From the NCBI RefSeq assembly GCF_963678635.1, contig NC_087068.1:11788027-11852026 (forward strand): 64,000 nucleotides of DNA. Reading direction: 5' to 3'. Both the position numbers and the translations under genes were made by a program. Source of the stretch: Symsagittifera roscoffensis (Eukaryota > Xenacoelomorpha > Acoela > Convolutidae). How positions within the stretch are numbered: the first letter of the stretch is position 1; each line of letters starts with the position of its first letter. This document shows, in pieces, positions 11,575 to 24,583 of this stretch. The notes under the pieces are model-generated. The model was not told the DNA's origin and did no database searches. It saw only the letters and a list, made by a program, of their open reading frames with translations.

Positions 11575-12200
11575 ATTTGAGTCGCGCAAAGTCGCAACAT
11601 ACTTGAAAAAGGTTGCGCAATGTCGCAACATGGGTTGTGCGGAGTCGCAATATGAGTCGCGCATTATAAAAAACTTCAAGCCGTTTCAGTAAAGGAATTT
11701 TCGTCGGACTCTGTTTGCTCGCAAAAGCGCAGTATAAATGGAAATCGGCCAATAGTTAACCTCTATCGATGTAGTCGAAATTTTTTACCGGTCGAACACA
11801 AATTTTCTCGAAAAATTTTCTCGGTTAAGCGAGTTCGAATTGTTTTTTTTTCTCGGTCGAGTGTTATTTGGGTTTATAAAAAAACTTCTTGGTTAAACTC
11901 AAGGTGCGATAAGGCGCAGAAAAACATCTTAGTCTTAAGAAGTTGCAATTTTGCTTTTAAGAGTTGCGCAAAGTCGCAACATATCTTTTTGGGTCGCACA
12001 AAATGGCGTAAAACCCTTTGGCCTAAAACGCAACATATCATTTTTGGTTCGAGCAAAATCCCAAATATGTTTTTTGGTTCGAGCAAAGTTCCAAATATGT
12101 TTTTGGTTCGAGCAAAGTCCCAAATATGTTTTTTGGTTTGCGCAAAGTCGCACAAAACTCTTTCGGTTGCACAAAGTTGCAAGATAACCATTTTGAGTCG
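11575..12200. repeat. degenerate minisatellite, ~30 bp unit
   Basis: Between about 12046 and 12195 the unit GGTTCGAGCAAAGTCCCAAA plus TATGTTTTTT recurs every 29-30 bp, with more degenerate copies (TCGCGCAAAGTCGCAACATA) at 11580-11665 and 11950-12040. Because 30 is divisible by 3, the array opens long reading frames on both strands; these are not genes. Confidence 0.7.
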
Positions 12201-12989
12201 CATTGTTCTACGAACTCGGCCCGGGTAGGGAAGCACCCTTTTTCAATTCATCCCTGTAACGTTGGCCGGAAATCAAACAATGATGGAACTCAAAACTTAG
12301 CCCTTTAATGCTCGACTAGCCTCAGATATAATCTTTTATACATTATATTGAATTATCAGAACCGTAGCAAAAACAACGTGGTCCTTCAAAATTGTGGTAG
12401 AGGCATTGAAAAGATGTGAGACCAATTTGAAAAAAGTTTCCAATTTATGCCAGACAACCGATTGGCTGTGTCTATTCTTGGCTATTTCCACGTTACCACC
12501 ACCTTTGAATTTATATTTCGGAAACTCGTTTAACATGGTCATATTGCAATGAAAATTGTCATGGTTAGCAAACCAACAATTGAGTGCAGATTCTGAAAAT
12601 TTCAAAAAATAAAAATGAAAAAACTTGAAAAATTGAAAAGTGGAGGCTGGAAAATAGTCTTTATATTCCCGGTTAATATTAACAAATGAGTCAGTTGCCA
12701 AATACTAAAACGATTTGCTATTGGTGTGTTGGATCCATCAGAAATTTAGATGAAGCTTTTTTTGAGGCAACAAAAGATTTTGATAGCCGAAACCTCACTT
12801 GAGTATTCCAAAATACTGTTTATAAATTTCTGGATTGATAGTGAATTAAGAACAACTAGCTCAAATGATTCAGTTTATTCATTGCAGATTTTGCCGAAGT
12901 CCTGAAAATTGAAAACATAAAACTGCCAAATTAAGACCAATTTTTTCATCATACAGTTTTTATCAGAATCAAAATCAGTATAAACTGAG

Positions 12990-13510
12990 ATCAAGTCCTA
13001 TCATGTCTTTCAATTGACGAAAATAGGTTCTATTGGACTGATCAGTTCATTTTAGCACAAAGCACAACCATAGACTCGATAAAAGCTTTTGATACAATCA
13101 ACCCTGGCTTTTTGCTGGATAAATGCGATTCAATGGAGTTAAAGAGCCCAATTAAATTTGATGAATTCATAATCATAATTAGCAAACAGAAAACACCATA
13201 TATAATCATCTCGAGAAAAATATTGAAAATTAGGTGAATAACTTATAATGTCTCACAGGTACCACTTTTGAGGCCACTTCTATTTATCTTAAAGATAGAT
13301 ATGTAGAATTTTCTAATGATACCACAATCAAGGGTGAAAAAAATTGACGTTTTCAAATGACTCGGAATAATTAAAGATGTAAAACTAACCATCCGAACAT
13401 CACATCACTTCGCTGCAAAACTTACATCAGTACTATGAGCTATTGATAGCCAATCTGGTCGATCTTAAAAATGGATTCCTCCATTACGCATCAACAAAAA
13501 ATACAAAACT
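12990..13510 (+). pseudogene. non-LTR reverse transcriptase relic
   Basis: Broken translation shows RT landmarks in order: a motif resembling DLSKAFDTIN (IKAFDTINPGFLLDKC, about 13080-13130), then VPLLRPLLFIL (about 13255-13300), which resembles the G-V-P-Q-G-x-x-L-G-P-L-L-F motif, and a later NL-x-K-like stretch. Many stops and frameshifts. It is on the strand opposite to the two other LINE relics. Only the RT core is recognisable, so the clade is uncertain. Confidence 0.5.
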
Positions 13511-14950
13511 GAAGCACCTAGAAGAGCTTTTGAAACGCCTGATAAAAGTTTTATGATACAACAAGAAAATTGAATTAAAATAACACATAAATCAACCGTT
13601 TAACAAACTATTTTTGATTTTTTAATTCCATACTCAAGAGTAGCTATGAGTTTCCTGCAAAGTAAATTGGAGAAAAAATCAATCTGATTTTCACAACAAG
13701 TAACTACTGAAACAAGGCAAAAAATTCACATAAAAGAAGAATGACGATATTTGTTCCAATTCACTTGAAAATGGCTTAAATACGCTCAATAACTGCTGAA
13801 ACTTGTATACTTCTGAGCAGTTTGCACTTTTCACCATAATTTAAAAATTCAATAAAACTTATTAACATAAATTAACCATTCAATTATTGGATAACTATAT
13901 TCAAACTATTTTCGACCTGATGAATAAGGTGTTTTTGTACTTGAATTTTTGTGTGTCTGGAACTGCATATTTCAATGTTTTTTGCTAAGATTCTATATTT
14001 CTTCTTCTATATACTTCTATATTTGCAAACGGTTATATTGTCTCTCTTTTTATCTTATGTGAGCAAGTCGAGGTCCCTTTTTTCCATAATACAAGTGTAT
14101 CAAAATTTAGCGTGTTTCGATTATAGCTCTGATGCGCCTAAAAACTGGCTAGATTCAGTCTTATGGCGCCCTCGCAAATGATGGTTTTGTTAAAGAGCTC
14201 TCTAATGGGAATTTTGTCTGCGCAATAACTTCAGTTGGAAGCAGTTTTTTATCGTATGGTTAAATTTAAATGGTAATCCTCATAAATATTAACTGCTGTC
14301 TTGATAGCTTGCTTGGCTAATGTATTGGTTGCAACGATGCCTTGATTTTACATTAAAAGTTGCGAAGAAATGTTTTTTTTTCGCGCAGTAAATTTTAGGT
14401 AGATTTTCTGCACAGAGGTTATTTCGATTTTTATCTTTTTTTTTTCGAATTTTTCTGTACTCCGTTTTATTGGCATTTACAGATGCTATCGAAGTTTCGC
14501 AGTAAAGTTTTAAAAGTCAAATCAAAAATTTAAGTCAACCATTATGAAACAAGAAAAACTAAATATGCTAAGCGATCTGATAATTTAAAACTGAAAAAAA
14601 AATTTGATGTTTTGAAGAACATTTTTTCTCCTTTTAGTCTTTCAACATTTTTGGTCCAAATCTTGTTTTTTTTTGGTTGTGGAAACGGTTGAATTTTTGC
14701 ACTAGCATTAACAAATCGGAATGAGGGGTAACTTTTTGAGTTGCAGGTAGCTCAAAATTTTTTGTCAATTTCATTTTTGGTTCAGCGTTCGCCTGTCAAA
14801 ATGTTGTCGCTTTAGGTGGGGCTCGATGAAGCACTTTGAATGTTAATTTAAGGTTTCGGTTGTGTTTCTCGGAACTTCTTGCTTAAATTGAACGTCATTC
14901 GAGGCAAACACATGGTGTTTTTCAGAAATAGTTTTTCAATATAGATTTTT
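13511..14950. other. intergenic, nothing recognised
   Basis: AT-rich sequence with T-runs. No repeat partner, RNA gene or coding segment was recognised by eye. Confidence 0.4.
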
Positions 14951-14952
14951 TT

Positions 14953-15491
14953 CGGTACTCTGGCTTGCGCCCCATTTTTTTTTGAAAGGCATAATATGAT
15001 TTACGAAGCTCCTCTTCGCCTCTGTTTTCAAACTATTGTTTTGTTCGATCAAAAAATGAAACGAAACCATTTCACTGATAAGATAAATAATCCACAAAAC
15101 TGTTTCTTTAAATGTAATTCATCAACAACTTATGAAGTAAGAATCTCCGCTAAAGAATGGCTTGATCGTGTTTCCGTTTACATATTACCATTTTATGAAA
15201 TTTTTGCTGCCAAATCAATTTTATTTTTACTGCTCGATAAGAATTGCTTATTACAACAATCTTTTGACGATCGCAAGTTTTTACGTTTGTTTAGAAACGG
15301 ACCGAAGTATAAACCAAATTTAAACCACCAAATATGTTAGCCAAAAAGCGAAGTTGTTTTATAATAATGACACAGAATTTGTGTAATAGTTACAAAACTC
15401 ATGCAAAATTCTCATGCACATAAATGACGTTTTTTTTATATTTTCGGCTAGGTTACTCTTCGACTGGATTGATCACACTTAAATCATTAAA
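14953..15491 (+). repeat. repeat family R5, copy 1
   Basis: This segment of about 540 bp matches 16523-16893 in direct orientation. Shared landmarks include GCCCCATTTTTTTT, TTTACGAAG, GATAAGATAAATAATCCAC and GGTTACTCTTCGACTG. It contains an open frame of 114 codons (14996-15340) with no recognised domain; the other copy does not preserve that frame, so I do not call it a gene. Confidence 0.65.
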
Positions 15492-16522
15492 ACTTAAAAT
15501 AATATTTACTTCATATAAAGATTTACTTAATTCAGTAGTCATTTAAATTTTCTCACCTCTCTCTAAAATTTCATATTTTGAAGCTGATCTGATATAATAA
15601 TGATTTGCCGAGGAATTTGTTCAGAAAAAAACGAAAGCGAAAAAAAAATTTGCTATTTTTGCTAAAGTTTGCAAGTCTGTTAAAAAATTCAAAAGAAATG
15701 TAAAGGGTGAAAAACTAGGGCTATCTTAATTTGATAAATATTATTTTGTGATCAATTTATTAAAGCTCAATTTATTAAAGCTCAATTTATTAACGCTCAA
15801 ATACTTTTGGGCACTTTTTTGGTAACCATTTTCCAGGCGTTGAATTTTTCTTTTCATGAAAATGAAATTTAACATTTCACAGACCCAGGCAGATGGTTTT
15901 CTACAATTTTTTATCCACGCTTATTTTTAAATAATTGGTTATTTCTGTAAAAATTAACGTCAGTTTTGCAGCCATTTTTATAGGGAACACAAAAGAAAGT
16001 CACAGTTTGAGTAAATTTTTTTCAATAAATTAGATCAATTTTGCAGCCATTTTTCAAAAAAGAAAACAGAAGAATTTTGTAATTCGTGATATATATATCG
16101 AAATTTTCAAATTCACTTATCAAATTTTCAACCTGAAAGAAGCTTACTAACCTGTTGAAATTTGACCACAAAAATATACAGAAAGTGCTAAAAAACGTTG
16201 TTTTTTTAAAATTTTTCTTTTGGGTCAATCATTGATCTCAGGGCGTCTTTTTCCGGTTATTCCAGTATCTTCAAACAGTATATCACCAGAATTCCGCTTA
16301 TACCACTTGTTGCCTTCAATTATTCATAAAATGGGCAGAAAAAAAAACAAATTTCATTCCTTCCAGGGATAACTGTGATCAATATTTTTCTAGAAATTCC
16401 TGAAACTGGGGGAAAATTTTTAGTTTCTTACTCATTCTATAGTAAGTATTGAACATTTTTTTCATTTCCTAGTTTATATTTACTTTTTTTGACAAACAAT
16501 TTTTGAGAAATATTTTTTAGGT

Positions 16523-16893
16523 GCACTCTAGCTTGCACCCCATTTTTTTTTTGACTGGCTTCATAAGTTTTACGAAGTCCCGCTTCGTCTCTGTTTTCAA
16601 GTAATTTTTTTTAACTGATAAGATAAATAATCCACAAACTATCAATTGCTTCGCATTGACTTCTTATGCCTAAGTTTGATTTCTTTGAATGCTATTCATC
16701 AACAAATTATGAAGTTAAATCAATTATTACTGCTCGATATGAATTGTTTATTACAACAACCTTTTGGCGCTCTCAAGCGAGGTTGTTTATAATAAAGACG
16801 CAGAAAAATTATGCAAAACTCTACATAAATGATGTATTTTTTTGATTTTCGGCTGGGTTACTCTTCGACTGTATTGATCACACTGAAATCATT
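16523..16893 (+). repeat. repeat family R5, copy 2 (internally deleted)
   Basis: Same order of landmarks as copy 1 (for example TTATTACAACAA and GATTTTCGGCTGGGTTACTC) but about 170 bp shorter. No terminal inverted repeat is evident, so the element type is unknown. Confidence 0.65.
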
Positions 16894-17333
16894 ATTGAAT
16901 ATTTTCCTCAATCCTTAGTTTATGTTTAATTTTTTGGCTAACCATTTACCCATGAGATGAGCAAAAAAAGCAATTTAACAAGCAATTTTTGCTAATTTAT
17001 CACAATTACTGAGCGGTAACATTTTTAACATTTTATTGGGCTTTTTGTTTTTTTTTCTGACCCAAATATGGCTAAACAGTGAATCGGAAAAATAAATTGC
17101 TCGCTATATGCCTTATTTTTTCCAAATACAGAGAAAATCAATGAAAATCTAAAAACCTTGGTCGGGTTGAAAACTCATGACAGATAATTTTTGCAAGTAA
17201 GCCCCAAATGTGTACTTATTCATTTAAAATTAAATCAATAAGTTCAAATAAACATTTCAAAAGTTTAACTTTGAAATAATTTGATTGGAGTGAAAACAAT
17301 TTTTCACCATTCTAATAAAAAAATAAAATTCAA

Positions 17334-17417
17334 AATATTGATAGATATTCGAACTAGCAAAAAACTAAATACCTAACTGTATTTAGTTTTTTGGTAGTTC
17401 GAATATTTATCATTATT
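17334..17417. repeat. long near-perfect hairpin
   Basis: Two arms of 39 nt (17334-17372 and 17379-17417) are inverted copies with about three mismatches, separated by the 6-nt loop CTAACT. The inner arm reads CAAAAAACTAAATAC. It could be a fold-back element, a cruciform-forming palindrome or an RNA hairpin; no gene context favours any of these. Confidence 0.75.
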
Positions 17418-19140
17418 AAACTTCTTTCGTATTTGAAATATAAGAAGTTAGGAAAAAATTGGACGGAACTTCTTTCAAACTTTTTTTTATGGTGAGACTC
17501 TTATTTGATTGGACTTGAAAGCGTGAACGTTTTTTTACCTTTATCATGTCTAGTCTAGTTGTTAATAAAAAATTGAATTCTTTTGTTTAAGAATTATTCA
17601 AATATTGCACTAAGTATTATGACAAAAGTTCGTGACTGGCGACAATTTTTAGCAGGCGATCGTTAAAGTTAAAAAGAGTGACATTTCAATGCGAAGCAAG
17701 TTAATCAAGATTATTTGTTTTGTTTTTCGTGAATTTTTCCTCATCGAGTCCGACGCTTGTTGAATCATAATTCCTTGATTGCTGTGCACTAATTCAATTT
17801 ACTGTTCCGACTATTGAAAATGATGAGGAACTTTGCGTTACGGTGTGTTTTCTTTTGTTTTGTTTTTGTTCGCACAAAGTCAGGTACAACAAATCATCAT
17901 CATAATTAGTCGAATGGTTTTTCATTTTATAGATCTTTCAGTCGTTATTCGATCGACATCAAAAACTTTTCGAAAAGTTGTCCCAGTTTTAAAAAAAAAG
18001 CCTTAAATGTTATGGTTTCCTTTTTTAATAACGGAAAAACAAAGCGAGTGAGCAGGCAAGCCTAATTTAGGCTATTTACGATAGTTTTTTATGCCTATAT
18101 CTAATGTTTCTAGAATAATATTAATGTTTGGGAATTTTTAAACCAATTTGAATACAACATTTGGTCGATTGATATTGGTCGATTGTTATTGGTCGATTGA
18201 TATTATATTTGAAGGAGAAAAAAACACTTCAATTACTGTTCAAAGGTCTAAGGATCAAAACAGTAAGGTGTAATAGAGATGTGTTCTAAGTTTCAATTTA
18301 ATTGCTCAAATAGTATATAGTAAAATCAAATCTACTAGAAATTAAAATGCGATGAAATTACTGCTGGATTAAAACATCAGATTAAGCCTCAACAACAAAA
18401 TTAAACAAAAATGTTTAAATATTAAAGTCAATTCAATCTCGATAACCTCGATAAAATAAACTGGTGATATGTAGAAATCATTCAATGAAAACGGAACGCC
18501 AGCCATGTATTTGTGTGAGTATATACTGCGTTAGATTGAATTCCGCTAGTGTAGAACTCTTTCATTTTTTTTCTCAAACACTGTCGAACTTTTGTCTTTT
18601 TGGTAAAATATTAATATAAATAAGTTACAAATTTCAATTCAATTATGTTTTAATTCCGATGAAAGATTTGTTTTTTCGCAGTGCGGCAGATGATTTCAGT
18701 CTGATCTGAAAAACGTGCATTTTAGAGCCCAGTGCAACTGTTTTTCTTGATACATTTTTGAATAGCATTGATTTGTGGCAAAAAAATTTGCTGCACATCC
18801 TGAATGGGATAAAACGAAACAGTGTAGCAAGGTGATCAAAGAATTTTTAGGCAGTTGATGTCATATTGTATCTATGGGCTTAATTCTTTAAACCTTTTTT
18901 GCAAAATTTTCTTTACTTGATTTTGAAATGAACAATTTGTATCTGGAATCAAACCTAAGTTTTTGCGTTAAATTTTTTCTCTACATCATGATCATTGATA
19001 ACAAAATTGTCTGACTCAACATTCTGCTGATCAATTTTTTGAAAAAAAAAACTATAAAATACGATTTCAATGCATTTAGACTTAACGGATTCCATGCAAA
19101 AAAAAGAAGTAGGCTCGTTTAAAGGTTTTTGTAATTAACT
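17418..19140. other. intergenic, nothing recognised
   Basis: Only a short tandem GGTCGATTGATATT triplet near 18162-18205. No coding or RNA feature supported. Confidence 0.4.
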
Positions 19141-19149
19141 CAGAGCAAC

Positions 19150-20900
19150 TTTTGAATTTATAGATGACGCATACACCATGCAATTGTCTGCATACAGTAC
19201 CAGAGTACATCCATCGCAGATACTATTTTGAATATGAATGATATATAAATTGAACAACAATGGACCCAATGTTGTTCCCTGCGTCTCACCTGTGTTTTGA
19301 TTTCACTCCAGTCCAAAAAAACTTCATTCACATTGACTATTCGAACGCATTCATCCAAAAAATTTTCAAATTATGTATTAGCTTTTGTTGAAGAGCCAAG
19401 ATAGCATAACTTTCTAACTGGAATGCTATGAGAAATGGAGTCAAAAGTTTTTGAAGGATCCAATGAAGCCGCATGAACAATTTTTTTGGAATGGATTTCT
19501 TTTCGAATACATTCATTTACGTAGAGAAACGCATCTGGTGCAGAAAATTTTTTGCGGAAACCAAAATGAAAAGGGATCATAGTTTGATGTTTTTCCAAGT
19601 TTTCTGTTTTCTGGGCTTGGAAAATTTTTTTTAAAAAAATTGAAAATGACCAGTCTTTTGAGATTTATCCATAGTTTTGAGGATTCCCTGGGTCAGTGTG
19701 TTTGAATAATAGAGTTATCTTAGCTCTTTTCTGTCCAGTGGGAACATAATCCTCAACTATGCAAAGTATCAAAGTAAATCTATCGCAGATACTATTTTGA
19801 ATATTATTGATATATAAATTGGACAACAACGGACCCAGTACTGTTACCTGCGGCTCACCTGTTTTGACTTCAATCCAGTCCAAAAAAACTCCATTCACGT
19901 CATGTTGTTTCTTTGAACTCGTTCATCAAAAAAACTTTTCAAATCATTTATTATTTTTTGTTAAAAATCCAAGATAGCGTAACTTTCTAACTAGATTAAT
20001 ATGATAAATGGAGTCAAAAGCTTTTGAAAGGTCCAATGAAGCCGCATGAACAATTTTTTTCAATGGGTTTCTTTTTGAAGACATTCAGTTACGTAGAGAA
20101 ACGCGTCTGGTGTTGAAAATTTTTTTGCGGACACCAAAATGAAAAGGGATTATAGTTTGATGTTTTTCCAAATGTTCTGATATCTGGGCTTGGTAAATTT
20201 TATTTTAAAAATTTGAAAATGCACAGGTTATTGAAATTGGTCGATATTTTTGAGGATTCCTTGGGTCTTTGTTTTGAATAATGGAGTTGCTTTAGCTTTT
20301 TTCATTTCAGTGGGAAAATAATAATCAACTATGCAGGCATTAATAACAAACATTAAGTGTGGCACAATCAACTTTTGATTGACCATCATTTTCTGCACGA
20401 GCAGGAATAGTACAAGGTCCTAGAGTTTTCGGATGTTTAACTTCTTGCAATTTATCATAACATTGCTTCACTGTTGATTGTTCAAAATTTAAAATTAGTA
20501 AATCAGAAAGGCGTGGAAAAAAACTGAGGTTTAGCAGAGCAACAATATTCCCTTAAATTTGAAAAAACGTAGTTAAAGTGATTGACTATTTCAAAGTTCT
20601 GTGTGATCACTTCATTGAATGAATTACGCAGAGCAGTAATTTGGGAGTGGGAGTTGATGGATCCTCGAAATTGGTTAAAAGATGTCCATTTTTGATGGGT
20701 TGTGCTGACAAAGGATTAGCATAATTGCTAATGTTTTTCTTGTTCATTTTCAACCACTTTGGCTAATTGGCACAAAAAAGACAATATTTTTTCCATTTTC
20801 CAGTTGAGTTTTCATTTCGGTAAGCTAGAAGTGATTTTTGTTTCTTTCTCAGTTTTTGTTTGCATTCTTAATCGAACATATTCTCTGTCAGCACATTTTT
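19150..20900 (-). pseudogene. Jockey/CR1-like LINE relic with tandemly duplicated RT core
   Basis: Read on the minus strand, broken frames give the RT series PRNPQKYRPISI, HQTIIPFHFG, ECIRKEIHSKKIVHAASLD, SKAFDSI and GVFLDWIEVKTGEPQ, then VLGPLLSNLYIN and finally a catalytic box reading YADN (near 19180), a variant of YADD. A segment of about 569 bp occurs twice head to tail (about 19200-19770 and 19770-20340), so the fingers-to-palm part of RT is repeated. Upstream (20345-20900) come linker sequences such as NHFNYVFSNLREYC. Frameshifts and stops in both copies show it is dead. Endonuclease and 3' end are not seen. Confidence 0.75.
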
Positions 20901-20959
20901 TGCTTTAAAATTACAACAGTTTTTTTTTTCGATTGGGGCATGATGCTGAAAACATAAGA

Positions 20960-22735
20960 TAAAAAACTCAACAGCATCGTTTCTTATGCTCTTCATAAGA
21001 GCAGTCTTGTTCCATTGTTCCATAAGAGCAGTCTTGTTCATAAGAGCAGTCTAGCTTGCCCTGATAAGAGCAGTCTTTTTCCATTCTACATCGCCTTTTT
21101 TCGCTTTTTTTATTGCAATGAGTTGTTGTCGCGCGGTATTAATTATTCAACAAGACTTTTTTTTTATTATTATTTTTTTATAGTAATCAGAAGGTCAAAA
21201 GTATCATAGTAACCGAGGTTACAGTCATGAGTCCCTCCATCATGTATTCCAGTCAAAATCCTTGGAATTTTTGAGATATGGAAGTGATAATGATAAAAGA
21301 AGATGACAAGTGTTTAAGTCCTTTTCAATTAAAATCGATACGGGTTACGTTTCTTCAACAAGACTGCTCGTATCAGAGTAAGTTCTTGAATGTTCTGACT
21401 GACGTTCAGAAAGAAAAAGAAATTTTGAAGAATTTTTTGTCTTGATAAAATTTTAAACAAACTTTTTGTTAATTTGTTTAAATGAGGCCATCTCACACGT
21501 TATGTTTAAAATAGATTGATTTAGTTGGTAATAATAATAGCTAGAAATGGCTCCGCACAGGTGTTTCTTTTCTCTAAATTTTGACCTCCGGAGATCAATA
21601 TTTTTCTGAGTAAAAAAAGGCCATTTAAAAAAGATCACTTAAAAAGTCAAAATTTGTCTGAAGAAAAAACTCTTCTTTTTTAAAAATCAGGATTAATTTG
21701 GGACAGTTTACATGATGAAAAAATCAATTTAAAGAGTGTCCTTACTAACAGAAAAGCAAAACAACTTTTAAGAATTATTACTTGCTTTTATTTATCGAAG
21801 ATCCAAAAGAGGCAACCTACGGAAAAAATTCATGGAAAGATTTCAACATTTTTGAGTGAAAATCTGTAAGGTTGTGATAATGAGGATCTTACAGTGTTTA
21901 ATTTTTAAGAGTGGAGCTTTGCATCAAAATAGGGAAATCCTCATTGCTTACCTTATCTTTTCTACATTGAGCCTGCTCATTTTTTCGCGCCGAGAGAGAT
22001 TCGACTAAAGAGGCTTGATCCATGTGAATGGGGTACAGGAAAAGACACCGTATTCTTTCGTGTTTTTCGGGCAGTAGGAACAAGGGAAGTACAAAATTTA
22101 AGCAATTCGGGTTTTAACCATTAGAAGTTTTCTGGTTGTTTAACTTTAAGTTTCGTTCGGTTAAGTTTTTTTACTGCATACCAATCGTTAACTTCTCAAT
22201 AATCTAAGAAGCACAAGTTCTGCTCCTCTTTTCCTTTTTATCTACAAATCCTTAATCTCCTCTAAGAAATCTTATGTTCTTTTTTGCAGTCAACTAGGAG
22301 GACACTGAGCCTTATTCGTTATGTTTGATCCGTTTTATTTTTTGCTTTGTGTTTTGTGTTCAGTTTCATTCGAAATATTAAGAGAAAATGTCTATGTCAA
22401 CTGTGAATCAACAGAAACCGTTTTTTAATTTTTTTTCTTTCAAATTGTAAATTAATTTTTTTAGTTGAGAGTTTCATAATCAATATGTACATCAAATAAC
22501 GTCATATTTTTCGAAAACAACTCATTGAGTTAGTAACCTTAGTTTCTGAACTGTTTCTGTACATTTTTTGTTCAAACGGATATTGGGTGTCCTGATCGGC
22601 AAACTGTTTTTATTCTTTATGTGACTTGTGCTCAAAATACATTTTTTAGTACCGGACACAGAGTATCCTGATACGCTTGATATATCTACCTTCTACTTCC
22701 TAGCAGTTTTTGTTCAATTGACATTTCCTTGTAGT
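20960..22735. other. intergenic, repeat fragments
   Basis: Short tandem copies of CATAAGAGCAGTCTTGTTC lie at 20990-21080, and a related motif (GACTGCTCGTATCAG) lies near 21361 that resembles 62508-62530. The rest is AT-rich with no supported gene. The 3' UTR of the adjacent minus-strand LINE may extend into its right-hand part. Confidence 0.45.
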
Positions 22736-22769
22736 TTATATCAGATGGAGAAATAGTTTATATCGATTT

Positions 22770-23096
22770 TCATGACGTCGATGATTTTGAATATGCACCA
22801 CGAATAACCAAAACAACATACTTAAGTCTTGCAATGTTGGTTGATACAAAAACGTCATGCCATTTGGTAATCTGTAATATGTTTCTTGAAGGTTGTAGCG
22901 AGGGACAACTGAAAAATAGGTGTTCAAATGTTTCGCATTCTAAATTACAATAGAAACATTCGGGGGCATTCTCGAGAAATAAAAACCACCGCTTTTCTCG
23001 ATCTTTAAAAACAGCGTATGCAAATTTATAAAGAAAGTTTTTTTCCCATACATCAAGCATTGAATTTTTCCAAACTTTGCCTGTAAATTTAATCAA
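22770..23096 (-). pseudogene. LINE ORF2 C-terminal zinc-knuckle fragment
   Basis: It encodes FAYAVFKDREKRWFLF followed by CFYCNLE-CETFEHLFFSC, a CX2CX8HX4C knuckle typical of the ORF2 tail (zf-RVT type) in L1/Tx1-like and plant LINEs. It is out of frame with the preceding thumb fragment. Confidence 0.7.
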
Positions 23097-23443
23097 TTCT
23101 TCTTCTGAACAAAGGTAACGGTTTGCTGCAAAACTTCAGCGGGAAATCGCAGCTCGATGAAAACTACAGTTTTGTAAGCAGAAATAATAAATTTTGTCTG
23201 TATTGTTATAATTAAACGGCAATTGGTACTGTTTGAAAATATTGCAAAATCACTTGAACTTATTTCAATAGAGATGTTCGTATTTCTCAACAAATGTTTG
23301 AATTCTTTCGGTAAAAACAACTCTGTTGGTAATAAACTATTTTGATCTGACATATCAGAAGCAAAGAAATCGATAATTTTCATACTAAAAAGTTTAAGTT
23401 GTAGGCATGGTAAGCCGATCCCACCATCTAAGATGGGGTGATA

Positions 23444-24583
23444 TTAAACTTCTTTTCTTATGTCGAGTCTGCTTGATTTTTTCAATTCTGTATTTAATAA
23501 TTCTTGGCATTTACTAACAGTATCCAAGTTAACTGTAGTATGACGAGCCAAATGAAAAAACTTAGGGAGAACATAAACTGACAGTGTTAATGATTTGGCC
23601 CTCAATGATTTACTTAGTGAAATTAACCCGCGATGTTTTCGAATTTGAGAACTCAATAATAGTTCAATATTTTCAACTTTTTGGGAAGTGTAACCAAGAC
23701 ACCAAGTATTTTTTGTTTCCTTGACTGTTTTATAGGGTGATAAATCAGGTATGGAAAGCACTTCACTTTTACTTATGTTAATCATCATTTGAGTTTGTTT
23801 GCAAAATGTATCGATTAAGCAAAACAACCTGTCAATACATCGGATTTTGATAAGGCAAGTTATGTCGTCTGCATATGAAACTAGTTTGGGGCACAATATC
23901 TCGAAACCTTCAATTGCTTCTGTAGATTCAATTGCTTGAAGAAGGGATTCGATAAAAACTTTGAATAAAAATGCGGAAAGAGGGCAACGTTGTCTCACAC
24001 CGCGATGGATTTTGAAGCTGGCTGATAAAAAACCGTTTATCTCAATTACTGCTTTTGAGTCTAAATACAAAGTTTCAATAGGTGTAACTGAAAACTCATC
24101 AAGATTTAACCCATTCAAAATTTTGATGAGAAGTGATCTGTCAACTCTGTCAAATGCTTTAGAAAAGTCTAATTTTACAGCACATGAACCTCGGGTAGCC
24201 AATCGTTCTGGAGTAATCGCTTTTTTCAACTTTCGTATTGCTGTGTGCATTTGTCTTCCAGGCAAATACGCGTGCTGATGGTTTTTTACAACTTTGCAAA
24301 GATCTTTTTTAATTCGATTACAGACTACATGGGCAAAGATTTTTGCGTCAGTATTCATAAGGCTGATGGGGAGAAAATCTTGTACTGCTATGGTATTTTC
24401 AGATTTCGGGAGCAGTTTGATTATTGCTAAATAAAAACTGTTTGGAAGTTTTCCACCATGAACAAAATGATTAAAAATTTTAGCTAAAATTGAACAAAAC
24501 TCATCCGTGAAAGTCTTATATAGCTTAGAAGTGAGGCCGTGTGGTCCAGGTGAGCTTTTCAAATTCAATTTGTTTATAGCCAA
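23444..24583 (-). pseudogene. LINE ORF2 reverse transcriptase core
   Basis: This is the longest intact piece, 379 codons. RT motifs in order: SSPGPHGLTSKLYKTF (residues about 10-25), LLPK, FLPISLMNTDAKIFAH, HAYLPGRQMHTAI, LDFSKAFDRVDRSLL (motif A), RGVRQ-CPLSAFLF (motif B) and LVSYADDITCL (motif C, about residue 231). It is preceded by a linker fragment in another frame (25007-24639) and followed by thumb and tail in two frames (23383-23093, then 23096-22770). Confidence 0.85.

Noticed and set aside
12046-12195. CRISPR-like array
   Set aside because: Contiguous diverging 30-bp units with no spacers, in animal DNA; it is a minisatellite.
11874-12236. 120-codon minus-strand open frame with repeated NIFG-like units
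   Set aside because: Product of the 30-bp minisatellite.
14996-15340. 114-codon plus-strand open frame in repeat R5
   Set aside because: No recognised domain, and the second R5 copy does not preserve the frame.
17334-17417. microRNA precursor
   Set aside because: The loop is only 6 nt and there is no expression or conservation evidence, so it is kept only as a hairpin.
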